DNA of 64,000 bases, taken from positions 18,956,266-19,020,265 of the forward strand of contig OX387197.1 in NCBI GenBank assembly GCA_947561715.1. Reading direction: 5' to 3'. The notes under the pieces are model-generated. The model made no database searches and had not been told where the DNA came from. It saw nothing but the letters and a program-made list of their open reading frames with translations. Positions within the stretch are counted from its first letter, which is position 1. The number at the start of each line of letters is the position of its first letter. Positions 36,991-50,667 of the stretch are shown in pieces. This DNA comes from Ascidia mentula (Eukaryota; Chordata; Ascidiacea; Phlebobranchia; Ascidiidae). Made by a program: the position numbers and the translations under genes.

Positions 36991-37804
36991 CCATAAAATG
37001 ATGTGCGTAACGTCCGTTGAACGCGCCCCGGTTCTTGGCGCGGAACGTCACAGGAGGCGGAATTCCCGCAGTTAAAACGCGTATCTTTAATGGGCCTCAA
37101 ACTCGCTCACTCAGTTCATGTTATTCTTGTTATAATGTGCAGTACGCACTCGTACGCAAGATAGAATGTATTCGAAGTGTAGACGATATAGACGTCGGGA
37201 GGAAACGAAAAGACAAGTAGGACACGTGGACCCTTAGAACACGGTTTCTACACAGAAGGCTCACCAACTATTCGGGAACCGGGAAAACTCTGGACCACAA
37301 AGACGGTCCAAGCAGTTACTGTCTCACACCTAAATGAAACAAGCAACATAAACTACAGTGCGCCACTACGACGTAACACACGCAATGCTTACCGATAACT
37401 TGGGGCGACAGAAGATTGAATACACCACGCTTCACGTGTGTACAAATGCAAGAGATACACTGTGAGTACAAAGACAGCGTCAACACCGTGTGTAAACCTA
37501 ATCACATAAACAAGGGCAGCTATATACTGTTCAGCGAACTGACTTCTAAGTCATCGCAGTTAACTTTGCCAAAGTTACCAATTTACACATTCATTTGGTA
37601 CTTCAGTCGTTTCACACATATGTACAAATAGACTCACCAGAAAATGCTCGCTCGCAACACAAAAAACCTTTTGCAGAATAAAAATGACGTGGCACTGTGC
37701 TGCACAGTTATCGAACACAAAAAGGACAGAACCACGTTGCGTTATCACTTAAAACTTGGACTCCTATTAATACGTCACAGACCGTATGGGATTGCAACAC
37801 ACAT

Positions 37805-37949
37805 AGGCCGAGTCCACACTCAAGCTTTGCGGCGGTGGATTCTTTGTTTGTTTCATTATACGCCAGAGTGCGGGCGTACGCTCGGGACAATGAAACAAAC
37901 AAACAAACAAACAATCCGCCGACGCAAAGCGTGAGTGTGGACCCGGCCT
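37805..37949. mobile_element. Foldback MITE (U4)
   Basis: Matches the U3 element in length and AAAC number. Confidence 0.85.
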
Positions 37950-39239
37950 TAGTGTAGAGAAAAATGTGCATTCATAGAAATCGGCAAATTACTGGCAAAC
38001 AAGATGTAACGATGTGGAAAACGTCTGAAAAACAACAATTATAAATGGTATGTAGCGCACATGTTAATAATTTCCTTTACAAAATCTGTTATTGTGACTT
38101 TGAATTTGAACACCAAACAACCGGAAATGTCCTGAAGCATATTTTCAACTTTTCCTCTGGCACGTAAGGACGTTGTTGTCACACGTGCCTTGTTACGTTT
38201 GCGTGTCACTGCAAAACCAGTTTCTAATACTTTGTTACCTGGCAAAAAAGCAAGTCGTGTTATAATAAAAAGTGTTTTCTATATAAAATTTATTCGTAAA
38301 AGACTGCACAGGTACTCTGAATAGTCTTCATTAAAATCATTGTGATATGGAACAGATAAGAACAATATATACCAATCCCTACCGAGCAAATCACAATTCA
38401 ATTTTACGGCACTTAGGGTTTAAAACAAATTCAACCTGTTGCAATAGTTTTGTGACCAGGTTAGCTAAAGACACTGATGTGTTGCAAGCATTGCTGGAGA
38501 AGGCAAGAGAATTGCTACGTTTGTATAAATGTCAATCTTTACATCGATTGCGCATAATAGTATACCTGGTGGTTTAAAGTTTGTGTAGTTTCAGATGTAT
38601 GATAAATCGGTCACCCACACGCAAACAAAGCAGGTTGTATGCTTAATACACTATTGGGGGCCGTTTGCAATTTATCGTTGAAATAGGTTTGTCGCAAAAT
38701 GCTGGAAATACTAGCATCCCAACGAAAGGTCCACATCAATTGCTGTACAAAAAGCCAATAGCAATTACCTAATTACAATGAAATTTGCGATAAATTTTTG
38801 CTAACATTTCAATTCCAATTTTACATAACAAAATGAAGCAATGACTGGAAAATATTTCATGATGAAAGTTTGTGCCTTCGGGACCCATTCCGAACGGAAT
38901 CCACTTCAATAGACGGACAAAGCAAGCTTTATGTGCTACTCGTAAATATTTACCACGATTCAAGTCAAGCGTGAAGTTTATTCGATAAGGCGTTTTTTCG
39001 ACCACAAAAATGTTCAATCCGAAGCTGAACAAAGGCAACACTTCAGATGAATTGGTGACATTGCTTACTTTTAAAGTTATTTGCTACTTTTATCAGCTCT
39101 GCTACAAGCCTCCTTTTTCAAAATAAATTATTTTTTTTACAAATTAGACAGAAAACAGTCGCACACGCAAATTATAAAGTTAAAAAGTTTTTTATGTAAC
39201 TTGTTGCATTTATACACCGCGTCCAGGTCGCTGTGTAAA

Positions 39240-41279
39240 CTATTGCTTCTTTTCGTCGTCAGGTAACAGAACATCAATCGGCGTAAAACTGTAGAAGGTG
39301 ACGTCACGTTTGCTATGTACTGACTTCCTAAACCTCTTGTCAGTTTGATGAAAACCGTCCAGAAATCCGTTTGTGCCAAAGCACTCGTTGAAACTGGAAT
39401 CAACACACAAAAAAATCAGGTTGTGAACAGGTTAACATCAAAGTTGCCAAAATATGAATAAAATATGATGCCGCAGCATTACCAAAAACTAAAGTCACTC
39501 TACGTCATAAAATTCGTTAAAAAAGTTGCTTCATGTATTGTTAGGACTTTCACTTCAAGATACAGTTTTAGTGCAATCCAGATTTACTTTTTGTTTCAGC
39601 ATAGTTTTGATTCAATCTTACTTATAGTGGTGGAAATCGTGAAACTGTGGGGAGCTAAGGAAAGGTAAGTGGTAGCCTGAGTGATGAATCAATGTGCTGA
39701 TTTGGCCTTTAGCAACGTAATACCATGTAAGGATGATGTGGTTGCCAAGAAGAAATGTTCCCACGAAAAGCGGGACAAACTCCTCGATCTGCAAGACACA
39801 AGAATTTCATTTTTCTGTGTTTGAATTATAACGGAACTAAAAGTAAAACATCCGGCAGTTGAGATTAGATAATTTCTTTGAAGCCTAGAGAAAACACAGA
39901 AAGAAAAAAAAAGGTTAACAGGCTTCGCATCCCAGACATTGCAGCCTAGTTGGATCAAATCGGAGCTCCCAGTGAGGTTTGAACTCACGACTCTAGGCTA
40001 ACCAGGCCCCACGCTCTACCAACCGAATTACAGGAGGTCTATATTGTGGCCTGGTGTGAAAACGCACAACTTACTGCGTTGCAGAAAAATAACGTGTGCA
40101 ACGAAGCAGCTGCGGTTGAATATGTGGGTATTGTGAGTCAAAGATCTGGTGAATAAATTAACTCGTGTGAAAGTGAGTTCATTTATTCACACGCTTCGAA
40201 ATAAAAGCAAAAATTAAAAAAATTTCACTCACAAAATTGTCGAACGGGTGGGCGTAACCAGAGCTCACACAGATTGGTGTAGTCCATTTGTGATGCTGTT
40301 TGTGAAACCGCTTGTAGAATGGAGGCAAATGAAGAAATCTAGAAATTTAAAACCAAAATTTATCCTGTCTGGAAGACTTTTTGCGCTCATTGTACCGAAT
40401 ATTTAAAAAATAAAAATTTGGTCTGTTGATGCAATTGCGTTTCTACACAAATACCTGTGACCGTAGTAAAATGTCGCTTCGTCGGCGTAACTCATCACAT
40501 AAAACTGGATGATCAGAACCCAAATATCGGGAAGTGGGTTAAGAGCTGAGACGCCCCTTGCCTTTAGCAAAGGATAACAAAGGCAGAAGATGAAGCATGT
40601 GATGAGTTCGTTGCAGGTTGCGAGCAACGCACAGCGAAAGTAGCTTTTCTTGTCAATCTAACACATCGGAAAACATGCTGTTACTCACAGTAACGACCAT
40701 GAATGCTGGATTCATGGATAAGACGATCATTGCGTTAAGAAATATCGCATGCGTGAGGTGCGACTGTATGTAACTGTATTTGTGACCATGCGTACGTTGA
40801 AGAAAATACATCGCTGTTATGAGGATATTTTTGCAGCTGAAACAATATCAAAAAGTTCCCGTTCTTTTTTGCACAAATTTACTTGTTTCTTTCTTTTTTG
40901 AATCTTGTACTTGAGAAGACAACTCGGTTTGCCTGTGAGATCCAATATCATGAAAAAGAAACACACTACCAGAAAGGGAAGCATTATAGCCAATATTGTG
41001 CCTGCAATGCAGTTAATACTCATTGAAGTTTTATCAAATAAGAGAAATTAACAATGACATTACATATTTTTACACCAGTAATGTATGCTTTATCGTTTAT
41101 CACAACCAATATCGTAAAGTTATTTTTCAATTTAGGCAGTTCTTATTCAATTATTTGTATATAACTTATTTAGTTTTCATACCTACGCATATGACAAACT
41201 TCTCGTCTTTGTCAACAAAATCCAAAACTTTCGACCAATAAGTCTCGAACAACCTTTTTGCTTCGTGGTAATATTCCAT
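39240..41279 (-). CDS. FAXDC2-like fatty acid hydroxylase/sterol desaturase, copy 4
   Basis: Exons 41183–41279, 40883–41001, 40455–40657, 40233–40338, 39622–39788, 39240–39393; the 281-codon frame is open throughout. It starts MEYYHEAKRLFETYW; the ATG sits in a good context (AACATGG). The N-terminal part leads to FVICVG, then a membrane segment and KYKIQ, as in the family. Boxes HRFLH, HKQHH and HDFHH are complete, followed by a C-terminal exon with FGTNGFLDGFHQTD, the usual end of the domain. One unusual residue in the first membrane segment is VVCFFF instead of VVSFFF. It is of FAXDC2 type rather than methylsterol oxidase, because SGYHLPF and the short C-terminus fit better. Substrate is unknown. 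Confidence 0.9.
39966..40037 (-). repeat. tRNA-derived sequence in intron 4 (copy 4)
   Basis: Same 72-bp tRNA-like sequence with a few substitutions in the anticodon arm (GGGGCC for CGGGCC). Confidence 0.6.
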
Positions 41280-42445
41280 GTTTTTTTTCAACTAAAGATT
41301 TTTGGTTTCTGTTTCTATTATTAGATGTGAAATACATTAACCACATAAGTAAACAACTCCAATAGCAAGGGTTTATATGTGGACGACCTACGGCCATCTG
41401 ATCTCCGCGGGATTCTGAAAAAAACTGTTACCTCGTGCCTTCTGCTCGTTTGTATTTGTATCTCAAACCTGCAAATAACCTGCGACCGGTAACCTGACGA
41501 TAACTGATGCTATTTCATTATCTATTCTTACAAAGCCTTTGCTTTAAAACTGAATCAGACAAGTTTTAATTCAAATAAGAATAAATTTTCGCCCTGTGGG
41601 TTTTGGGAGTTCCGGTGATGTAAACACAAGAGCACAAGGTGGTCAGCGAGAAGCGTGGAACACTTCACATACAACGCAGATGACGACAAAGTAGCGTTGT
41701 TAAAGCAAGGAGCACCAGCACATTCTTCCCGCTAACCCTATGAACCCGGATTATAATACTAAAGTGCTTATTTCCATTTACAGTTTGGCCCTTCTCGAAA
41801 AAGAAAAAAACAGTTTGGCCCAATATCGCATGTTAGTTTGACACTGTTGACGTGCACCCGACACGAGGCTTTTCACATTAAATGAAGCGTCGCACAATTT
41901 TCCACTTCCTGGGGCGTTCACTAAAAATCTGCGTGACCTTTCAGCTGTTAGACTTATATACAAAAACAATTATACTATCACTATTTCGTCCTATAAAACG
42001 TCTACGCTGTATATAATCTCTAAACTAAAGTTATGACAATTTGCTTTTTTCCTCACAACGGAAGTATTTTCTGCCAAGAGCGACATTGTTGTGGTGTTTT
42101 TTTCTGGGACATCGCCAAAAGGGCACTCGGTTGGAAAACATCAATTTAATTTCTCGCTTCCTGCTTTTTACAGATCGTATAATTCTCAAATGGTCATTGA
42201 ATTTTGTATTGTTAAAGTGACAAATTAATTGGTTGATATAGCTACGCTGTGAGGAGATCGTTCGAAGTAACAGATGCAAAAAAACACGAATTTCAAACAT
42301 AAGTGGAAGACACCGCGCGTCGCAATGACTCGTGAAGCTTCCAAATCCAAAATGTCAAGGGACGTCACCACCCATTCATTCCGTAAATGCCACTGACAAA
42401 ATTGCACATCGATGAACGTCAATGACCCGAGTCCAGTCGAACCGC

Positions 42446-42585
42446 AAGAGATTTCTCTTTCCATCCAAAAGAGTTGTAAATGCGCAGAACGCACGTTCCA
42501 CCGAGTAAAAGCTGAGAAAATTGCAGAAAGGTGCTCGCGTACCTCCTGGAATTCGGTCGCATACCACTAGTGATAAACGTAACAC
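42446..42585 (-). pseudogene. hAT transposase remnant, 3' end deleted (U5)
   Basis: Keeps only the stretch up to LLDGKRN; the C-terminal ~40 codons and the TIR are lost in a deletion that joins unit flank (CGAACCGC) to the remnant at 42446. Confidence 0.65.
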
Positions 42586-43488
42586 CGGTTAGGAAACACT
42601 CGTCGGCCAAAACAACATCCATAAAATGATGTGTGTAACGTCTGTTAAACGCGCCCAGGTTCTTGTCGCGGAACGTCACACGAGGCGGAATTCCTGCAGT
42701 TAAAACGCGTATCTTTAATGGGCCTCAAACTCGCTCACTCAGTTGATGTTATTCTTGTTATCGAATGTGCAGTACGCACTCGTACGCAAGATAGAATGTA
42801 TTCGAAGTGTAGACGATACAGACGTCGGGAGGAGACGAAAAGACACGTAGGACACGTGGACCCTTAGAACACAGTTTCTACACAGAAGGCAATGTGTCAA
42901 ACAAATACACTTCACACGTAGTTAATTAAAGCATAAGGCTCACCAACTATTTGGGAACCGGGAAAACTCTGGACCACAAAGACGGTCCAAGCAGTTACTG
43001 TCGCACACCTAAATGAAACAAGCAACATAAACTACAATGCGCCACTATGACGTAACACACACAATGCTTACCGATTACTTTGGGCGACAGAAGATTGAAT
43101 ACACCACGCTTCACGTGTGTACAGATGCAAGAGAGACACTGTGAGTATACAGGCATCGTCAACACCGTGTGTAAACCTAATCACATAAACAAGGGCAGCT
43201 ATATACTGTTCAGCGAACTGACTTCTAAGTCATCGCAGTTAACTTTGCCAAAGTTACCAATTTACACATTTATTTGGTACTTCAGTCGTTTCACACATAT
43301 GTACAAATAGACTCACCAGAAAATGCTCGCTCGCAACACAAAAAAACATTGTGCAGGATAAAAATGACGTGGCACTGTGCTGCACAGTTGTCGGACACAA
43401 GAAGGACAAAAGCACGTTGCGTTATCACTTAAAACTTGGACTATTATTATTACGTCACAGACCGTATGGGATTGCAACACACATACCT

Positions 43489-43622
43489 AGGCCGAGTCCA
43501 CACTCACGCTTTGCGCCGGCGGATTCTTTGTTTGTTTCATTATACGCCGGAATGCGGGCGTACGCTCGGGACAATGAAACAAACAAACAATCCGGCGCAA
43601 AGCGTGAGTGTGGACCCGGCCT
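43489..43622. mobile_element. Foldback MITE (U5)
   Basis: Shorter centre and better-matched arms (CTTTGCGCCGG paired with CCGGCGCAAAG) than U2–U4. The left flank has four extra bases (ACCT) before the element. Confidence 0.85.
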
Positions 43623-44957
43623 TAGTGTAGAGAAAAATGTGCATTCATAGAAATCGGCAAATTACTGGCAAACAAGATGTAACGATGTGGAAAACGTCTG
43701 AAAAACAACAATTATAAATGGTATGTAGCGCACATGTTAATAATTTCCTTTACAAAATCTATTATTGTGACTTTGAATTTGAACACAAAACAACCGTAAA
43801 AGTCCTGAAGCATATTTTCAACATTTCCTCTGGCACGTAAGGACGTTGTTGTCACACGTGCCTTGTTACGTTTGCGTGTCACTGCAAAACCAGTTTCTAA
43901 TACTTTGTTACCTGGCAAAAAAGCAAGTCATGTTATAATAAGTAAAGTGATTTTTCTTCTGTATAAAATAAATTCACAAAAGACTGCACAGGTACTCTGA
44001 ATAGTCTTCATTAAATAACATTGTGATATGGAACAGATGAGAACAATATATACCAATCCCTACCGAGCAAAACACAATTCAATTTTACGGCACCAAGGGT
44101 GAAAAAAAACTTCAACTTCTTGCAATAGTTTTGTGACCAGGTTAGCAAAAGACACTGATGTGTTGCAAGCATTGCTGGAGAAGGCAGGAGAATTGCTACG
44201 TTTGTATAAATGTCAATCTTTACATCGATTGCGCATAATAGTATACCTGGTGGTTTAAAGTTTGTGTAGTTTCAGATGTATGATAAATCGGTCACCCACA
44301 CGCAAACAAAGCAGGTCGTATGCTTAAAACACTATTGGGGGCCGTTCGCAATATATCGTTGAAATAGGTTTGTCGCAAAATGCTGGAAATACTAGCATCC
44401 CAACGAAAGGTCCGCATCAATTGCTGTACAAAAAGCCAATAGCAATTACCTAATTACAATGAAATGTGCGATAAATTTTTGCTAAATTTCTAATTCCATT
44501 TTTACATAACAAAATGAAGCAGTGACTGGAAAATATTTCATGATGAAAGTTTGTGCCTTCTATAAGCATAGGCCTACATTATGAAACAACAAATGGCACC
44601 CATACCGAATGATGGAATCCACTTCAATAGACGGACAAAGCAAGCTTTATGTGCTACTCGTAAATATTTAACACGATTCAAGTCAAGCGTGAAGTTTATT
44701 CGATAAGGCGTTTTTCCGACAACAAAAATGTTCAATCCGAAGCTGAACAAAGACAACACTTCAGATGAATTGGTGACATTGCTTACTTTTAAAGTTATTT
44801 GCTACTTTTATCAGCTCTGCTACAAGCCTCCTTTTTTAAAATATATTATTTTTTTTACAAATTAGACAGAAAACAGTCGCACCCGCAAATTGTAAAGTTA
44901 AAAAGTGTTGTATGTAACTTGTTGCATTTATACGCCTCGTCCAAGTCGCTGTGTAAA

Positions 44958-47000
44958 CTATTGCTTCTTTTCGTCGTCAGGTAACAGAACATCAATCGGC
45001 GTAAAACTGTAGAAGGTGACGTCACGTTTGCTATGTACAGACTTCCTAAACCTCTTGTCAGTTTGATGAAAACCGTCCAGAAATCCGTTTGTGCCAAAGC
45101 ACTCGTTGAAACTGGAATCAACACAGAAAAAAACATTTCAGGTTGTGAACAGGTTATCACCAAAGTTGCCAAAATATGAATAAAATATGATGCCGCAGCA
45201 TTACCAAAAACTAAAGTCACTCTACGTCATTAAATTCGTTAAAAAAGTTGCTTCATGTATTGTTAGGACTTTCACTTCAAGATACAGTTTTAGTGCAATC
45301 CAGATTTACTTTTTGTTTCAGCATAGTTTTGATTCAATCTTACTTATAGTGGTGGAAATCGTGAAACTGTGGGGAGCTAAGGAAAGGTAAGTGGTAGCCT
45401 GAGTGATGAATCAATGTGCTGATTTGGCCTTTAGCAACGTAATACCATGTAAGGATGATGTGGTTGCCAAGAAGAAATGTTCCCACGAAAAGCGGGACAA
45501 ACTCCTCGATCTGCAAGACACAAGAATTTCATTTTTCTGTGTTTGAATTATAACGGAACTAAAAGTAAAACATCCGGCAGTTAAGATTAGATAATTTCTT
45601 TGAAGCCTAGAGAAAACACAGAAAGAAAAAAAAGGTTAACAAGCTTCGCATCCCAGACATTGCAGCCTAGTTGGATCAAATCGGAGCTCCCAGTGAGGTT
45701 TGAACTCACGACTCTAGGCTAACCAGGCCCCACGCTCTACCAACCGAATTACAGGAGGTCTATATTGTGGCCTGGTGTGAAAACGCACAACTTACTGCGT
45801 TGCAGAAAAATAACGTGTGCAACGAAGCAGCTGCGGTTGAATATGTGGGTATTGTGAGTCAAAGATCTGGTGAATAAATTAACTCGTGTGAAAGTGAGTT
45901 CATTTATTCACACGCTTCGAAATAAAAGCAAAAATTAAAAAATTTTCACTCACAAAATTGTCGAACGGGTGGGCGTAACCAGAGCTCACACAGATTGGTG
46001 TAGTCCATTTGTGATGCTGTTTGTGAAACCGCTTGTAGAATGGAGGCAAATGAAGAAATCTAGAAATTTAAAACCAAAGTTTATCCTGTCTGGAAGACTT
46101 TTTGCGCTCATTGTACCGAATATTTAAAAAATAAAAATTTGGTCTGTTGATGCAATTGCGTTTCTACACAAATACCTGTGACCGTAGTAAAATGTCGCTT
46201 CGTCGGCGTAACTCATCACATAAAACTGGATGATCAGAACCCAAATATCGGGAAGTGGGTTAAGAGCTGAGACGCCCCTTGCCTTTAGCAAAGGATAACA
46301 AAGGCAGAAGATGAAGCATGTGATGAGTTCGTTGCAGGTTGCGAGCAACGCACAGCGAAAGTAGCTTTTCTTGTCAATCTAACACATCGGAAAACATGCT
46401 GTTACTCACAGTAACGACCATGAATGCTGGATTCATGGATAAGACGATCATTGCGTTAAGAAATATCGCATGCGTGAGGTGCGACTGTATGTAACTGTAT
46501 TTGTGACCATGCGTACGTTGAAGAAAATACATCGCTGTTATGAGGTTATTTTTGCAGCTGAAACAATATCAAAAAGTTCCCGTTCTTTTTCGCACAAATT
46601 TACTTGTTTCTTTCTTTTTTGAATTTTGTACTTGAGAAGACAACTCGGTTTGCCTGTGAGATCCAATATCATGAAAAAGAAACTCACTACCAGAAAGGGA
46701 AGCATTATAGCCAATATTGTGCCTGCAATGCAGTTAATACTCATTGAAGTTTTATCAAATAAGAGAAATTAACAATGACATTACATATTTTTACACCAGT
46801 AATGTATGCTTTATCGTTTATCACAACCAATATCGTAAAGTTATTTTTCAATTTAGGCAGTTCTTATTCAATTATTTGTATATAACTTATTTAGTTTTCA
46901 TACCTACGCATATGACAAACTTCTCGTCTTTGTCAACAAAATCCAAAACTTTCGACCAATAAGTCTCGAACAACCTTTTTGTTTCGTGGTAATATTCCAT
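44958..47000 (-). CDS. FAXDC2-like fatty acid hydroxylase/sterol desaturase, copy 5
   Basis: Exons 46904–47000, 46604–46722, 46176–46378, 45954–46059, 45344–45510, 44958–45111; open over 281 codons. It differs from copy 4 by HETKRLF in exon 1 and VVSFFF in exon 2, while sharing YKRFHKQHH and FDNF in exon 4 and the tRNA-like sequence in intron 4. All metal-binding histidines are present. It is the most typical intact copy of the U4/U5 class. Confidence 0.9.
45687..45758 (-). repeat. tRNA-derived sequence in intron 4 (copy 5)
   Basis: Near-identical to the copy 4 sequence. A more decayed relative occupies intron 4 of copies 1, 2 and 6 (for example 22291–22359). Confidence 0.6.
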
Positions 47001-48165
47001 GTTTTTTTTCAACTAAAGATTTTTGGTTTCTGTTTCTATTATTAGATGTGAAATACATTAACCACATAAGTAAACAACTCCAATAGCAAGGGTTTATATG
47101 TGGACGACCTACGGCCATCTGATCTCCGCGGGATTCTGAAAAAAACTGTTACCTCGTGCCTTCTGCTCGTTTGTATTTGTATCTCAAACCTGCAAATAAC
47201 CTGCGACCGGTAACCTGACGATAACTGATGCTATTTCATTATCTATTCTTACAAAGCCTTTGCTTTAAAACTGAATCAGACAAGTTTTAATTCAAATAAG
47301 AATAAATTTTCGCCCTGTGGGTTTTGGGAGTTCCGGTGATGTAAACACAAGAGCACAAGGTGGTCAGCGAGAAGCGTGGAACACTTCACATACAACGCAG
47401 ATGACGACAAAGTAGCGTTGTTAAAGCAAGGAGCACCAGCACATTCTTCCCGCTAACCCTATGAACCCGGATTATAATACTAAAGTGCTTATTTCCATTT
47501 ACAGTTTGGCCCTTCTCGAAAAAGAAAAAAACAGTTTGGCCCAATATCGCATGTTAGTTTGACACTGTTGACGTGAACCCGACACGAGGCTTTTCACATT
47601 AAATGAAGCGTCGCACAATTTTCCACTTCCTGGGGCGTTCACTAAAAATCTGCGTGACCTTTCAGCTGTTAGACTTATATAAAAAACAATTACACTATCA
47701 CTATTTCGTTCTATAAAACGTCTACGCTGTATATAATCTCTAAACTAAAGTTATGACAATTTGCTTTTTTCCTCACAACGGAAGTATTTTCTGCCAAGAG
47801 CGACATTGTTGTGGTGTTTTTTTCTGGGACATCGCCAAAAGGGCACTCGGTTGGAAAACATCAATTTAATTTCTCGCTTCCTGCTTTTTACAGATCGTAT
47901 AATTCTCAAATGGTCATTGAATTTTGTATTGTTAAAGTGACAAATTAATTGGTTGATATAGCTACGCTGTGAGGAGATCGTTCGAAGTAACAAATGCAAA
48001 AAAACACGAATTTCAAACATAAGTGGAAGACACCGCGCGTCGCAATGACTCGTGAAGCTTCCAAATCCAAAATGTCAAGGGACGTCACCACCCACTCATT
48101 CCGTAAATGCCACTGACAAAATTGCACATCGATGAACGTCAATGACCCGAGTCCAGTCGAACCGC

Positions 48166-48305
48166 AAGAGATTTCTCTTTCCATCCAAAAGAGTTGTAAA
48201 TGCGCAGAACGCACGTTCCACCGAGTAAAAGCTGAGAAAATTGCAGAAAGGTGCTCGCGTACCTCCTGGAATTCGGTCGCATACCACTAGTGGTAAACGT
48301 AACAC
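48166..48305 (-). pseudogene. hAT transposase remnant, 3' end deleted (U6)
   Basis: Same deletion junction as in U5, so U5 and U6 inherited it from one event. Confidence 0.65.
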
Positions 48306-49205
48306 CGGTTAGGAAACACTCGTCGGCCAAATCAACATCCATAAAATGATGTGTGTAACATCCGTTGAACGCGCCCTGGTTCTTGGCGCGGAACGTCACA
48401 CGAGGCGGAATTCCCGCAGTTAAAACGCGTATCTTTAATGGGCCTCAAACTCGCTCACTCAGTTGATGTTATTCTTGTTATCGAATGTGCAGTACGCACT
48501 CGTACGCAAGATAGAATGTATTCGAAGTGTAGACGATACAGACGTCGGGAGGAAACGAAAAGACACGTAGGACACGTGGACCCTTAGAACACGGTTTCTA
48601 CACAGAAGGCAATGTGTCAAACAAGTACACTTCACACGTAGCAAAGTACAGCATAACCACCAACTATTTGGGAACCGGGAAAACTCTGGACCACAAAGAC
48701 GGTCCAAGCAGTTACTGTCGCACACCTAAACGAAACAATCAACATAAACTACAATGCGCCACTATGACGTAACACAAACAATGCTTACCGATTACTTTGG
48801 GCGACAGAAGATTGAATACACCACGCTTCACGTGTGTACAGATGCAAGAGAGACACTGTGAGTATACAGGCATCGTCAACACCGTGTGTAAACCTAATCA
48901 CATAAACAAGGGCAGCTATATACTGTTCAGCGAACTGACTTCTAAGTCATCGCAGTTAACTTTGCCAAAGTTACCAATTTACACATTTATTTGGTACTTC
49001 AGTCGTTTCACACATATGTACAAATAGACTCACCAGAAAATGCTCGCTCGCAACACAAAAAAACATTGTGCAGGATAAAAATGACGTGGCACTGTGCTGC
49101 ACAGTTGTCGGACACAAGAAGGACAAAAGCACGTTGCGTTATCACTTAAAAGTTGGACTATTATTATTACGTCACAGACCGTATGGGATTGCAACACACA
49201 TACCT

Positions 49206-49339
49206 AGGCCGAGTCCACACTCACGCTTTGCGCCGGCGGATTCTTTGTTTGTTTCATTATACGCCGGAATGCGGGCGTACGCTCGGGACAATGAAACAAA
49301 CAAACAATCCGGCGCAAAGCGTGAGTGTGGACCCGGCCT
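49206..49339. mobile_element. Foldback MITE (U6)
   Basis: Same form as the U5 element, including the extra flank bases. Confidence 0.85.
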
Positions 49340-50667
49340 TAGTGTAGAGAAAAATGTGCATTCATAGAAATCGGCAAATTACTGGCAAACAAGATGTAAC
49401 GATGTGGAAAACGTCTGAAAAACAACAATTATAAATGGTATGTAGCGCACATGTTAATAATTTCCTTTACAAAATCTATTATTGTGACTTTGAATTTGAA
49501 CACCAAACAACCGGAAATGTCCTGAAGCATATTTTCAACTTTTCCTCTGGCACGTAAGGACGTTGTTGTCACACGTGCCTTGTTACGTTTGCGTGTCACT
49601 GCAAAACCAGTTTCTAATACTTTGTTACCTGGCAAAAAAGCAAGTCGTGTTATAATAAAAAGTGTTTTCTATATAAAATTTATTCGTAAAAGACTGCACA
49701 GGTACTCTGAATAGTCTTCATTAAAAACATTGTGATATGGAACAGATAAGAACAATATATACCAATCCCTACCGAGCAAAACACAATTCAATTTTACGGC
49801 ACCAAGGGTGAAAAAAAACTTCAACTTCTTGCAATAGTTTTGTGACCAGCTTAGCTAAAGACACTGATGTGTTGCCAGCATTGCTGGAGAAGGCAGGAGA
49901 ATTGCTACGTTTGTGTAAATGTCAATCTTTACATCGGTTGCGCATAATAGTATACCTGGTGGTTTAAAGTTTGTGTAGTTTCAAATGTATGATAAATCGG
50001 TCACCTACACGCAAACAAAGCAGGTCGTATGCTTAATACACTATTGGGGGCCGTTCGCAATATATCGTTGAAATAGGTTTGTCGCAAAAATGCTGGAAAT
50101 ACTAGCATCCCAACGAAAGGTCCGCATCAATTGCTGTACAAAAAGCCAATAGCAATTACCTAATTACAATGAAATGTGCGATAAATTTTTGCTAAATTTC
50201 TAATTCCATTTTTACATAACAAAATGAAGCAGTGACTGGAAAATATTTCACGATGAAAGTTTGTGCCTTCTATAAGCATAGGCCTACATTATAAAACAAC
50301 AAATGGCACCCATACCGAATGATGGAATCCACTTCAATAGACGGACAAAGCAAGCTTTATGTGCTACTCGTAAATATTTAACACGATTCAAGTCAAGCGT
50401 GAAGTTTATTCGATAAGGCGTTTTTCCGACAACAAAAATGTTCAATCCGAAGCTGAACAAAGACAACACTTCAGATGAATTGGTGACATTGCTTACTTTT
50501 AAAGTTATTTGCTACTTTTATCAGCTCTGCTACAAGCCTCCTTTTTCAAAATAAATTATTTTTTTTACAAATTAAACAGAAAACAGTCGCACCCGCAAAT
50601 TGTAAAGTTAAAAAGTGTTGTATGTGACTTGTTGCATTTATACGCCTCATTCAAGTCGCTGTGTAAA

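Larger units (their letters stand above)
36658..42445 (-). repeat. Array 2, unit U4 (5788 bp)
   Basis: Contains gene copy 4 (open). Its left flank resembles U2/U3, whereas its gene upstream region carries the 31-bp insertion (ACGCAGATGACGAC…, near 41673) shared with U5–U7. The unit ends at 42445, where a deletion has removed the hAT terminus. Confidence 0.93.
42446..48165 (-). repeat. Array 2, unit U5 (5720 bp)
   Basis: Begins inside the hAT transposase remnant because its terminus and last ~40 codons are deleted. Contains the MITE (43489–43622) and gene copy 5. Flanks without genes: 42.6–43.4, 43.7–44.9 and 47.0–48.1 kb. Confidence 0.93.

Noticed and set aside
38347-38577. 76-codon frame with a helical-looking stretch (LQALLEKARELLRLYKC) in U4
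   Set aside because: Open only in U4; other units have early stops or frameshifts (for example U2 and U7), so no conserved coding is supported.
41212-41397. Upstream frame starting MAVGRPH before the hydroxylase first exon
   Set aside because: Different frame from the exon, sequence differs between units, and no splice arrangement joins it in phase.
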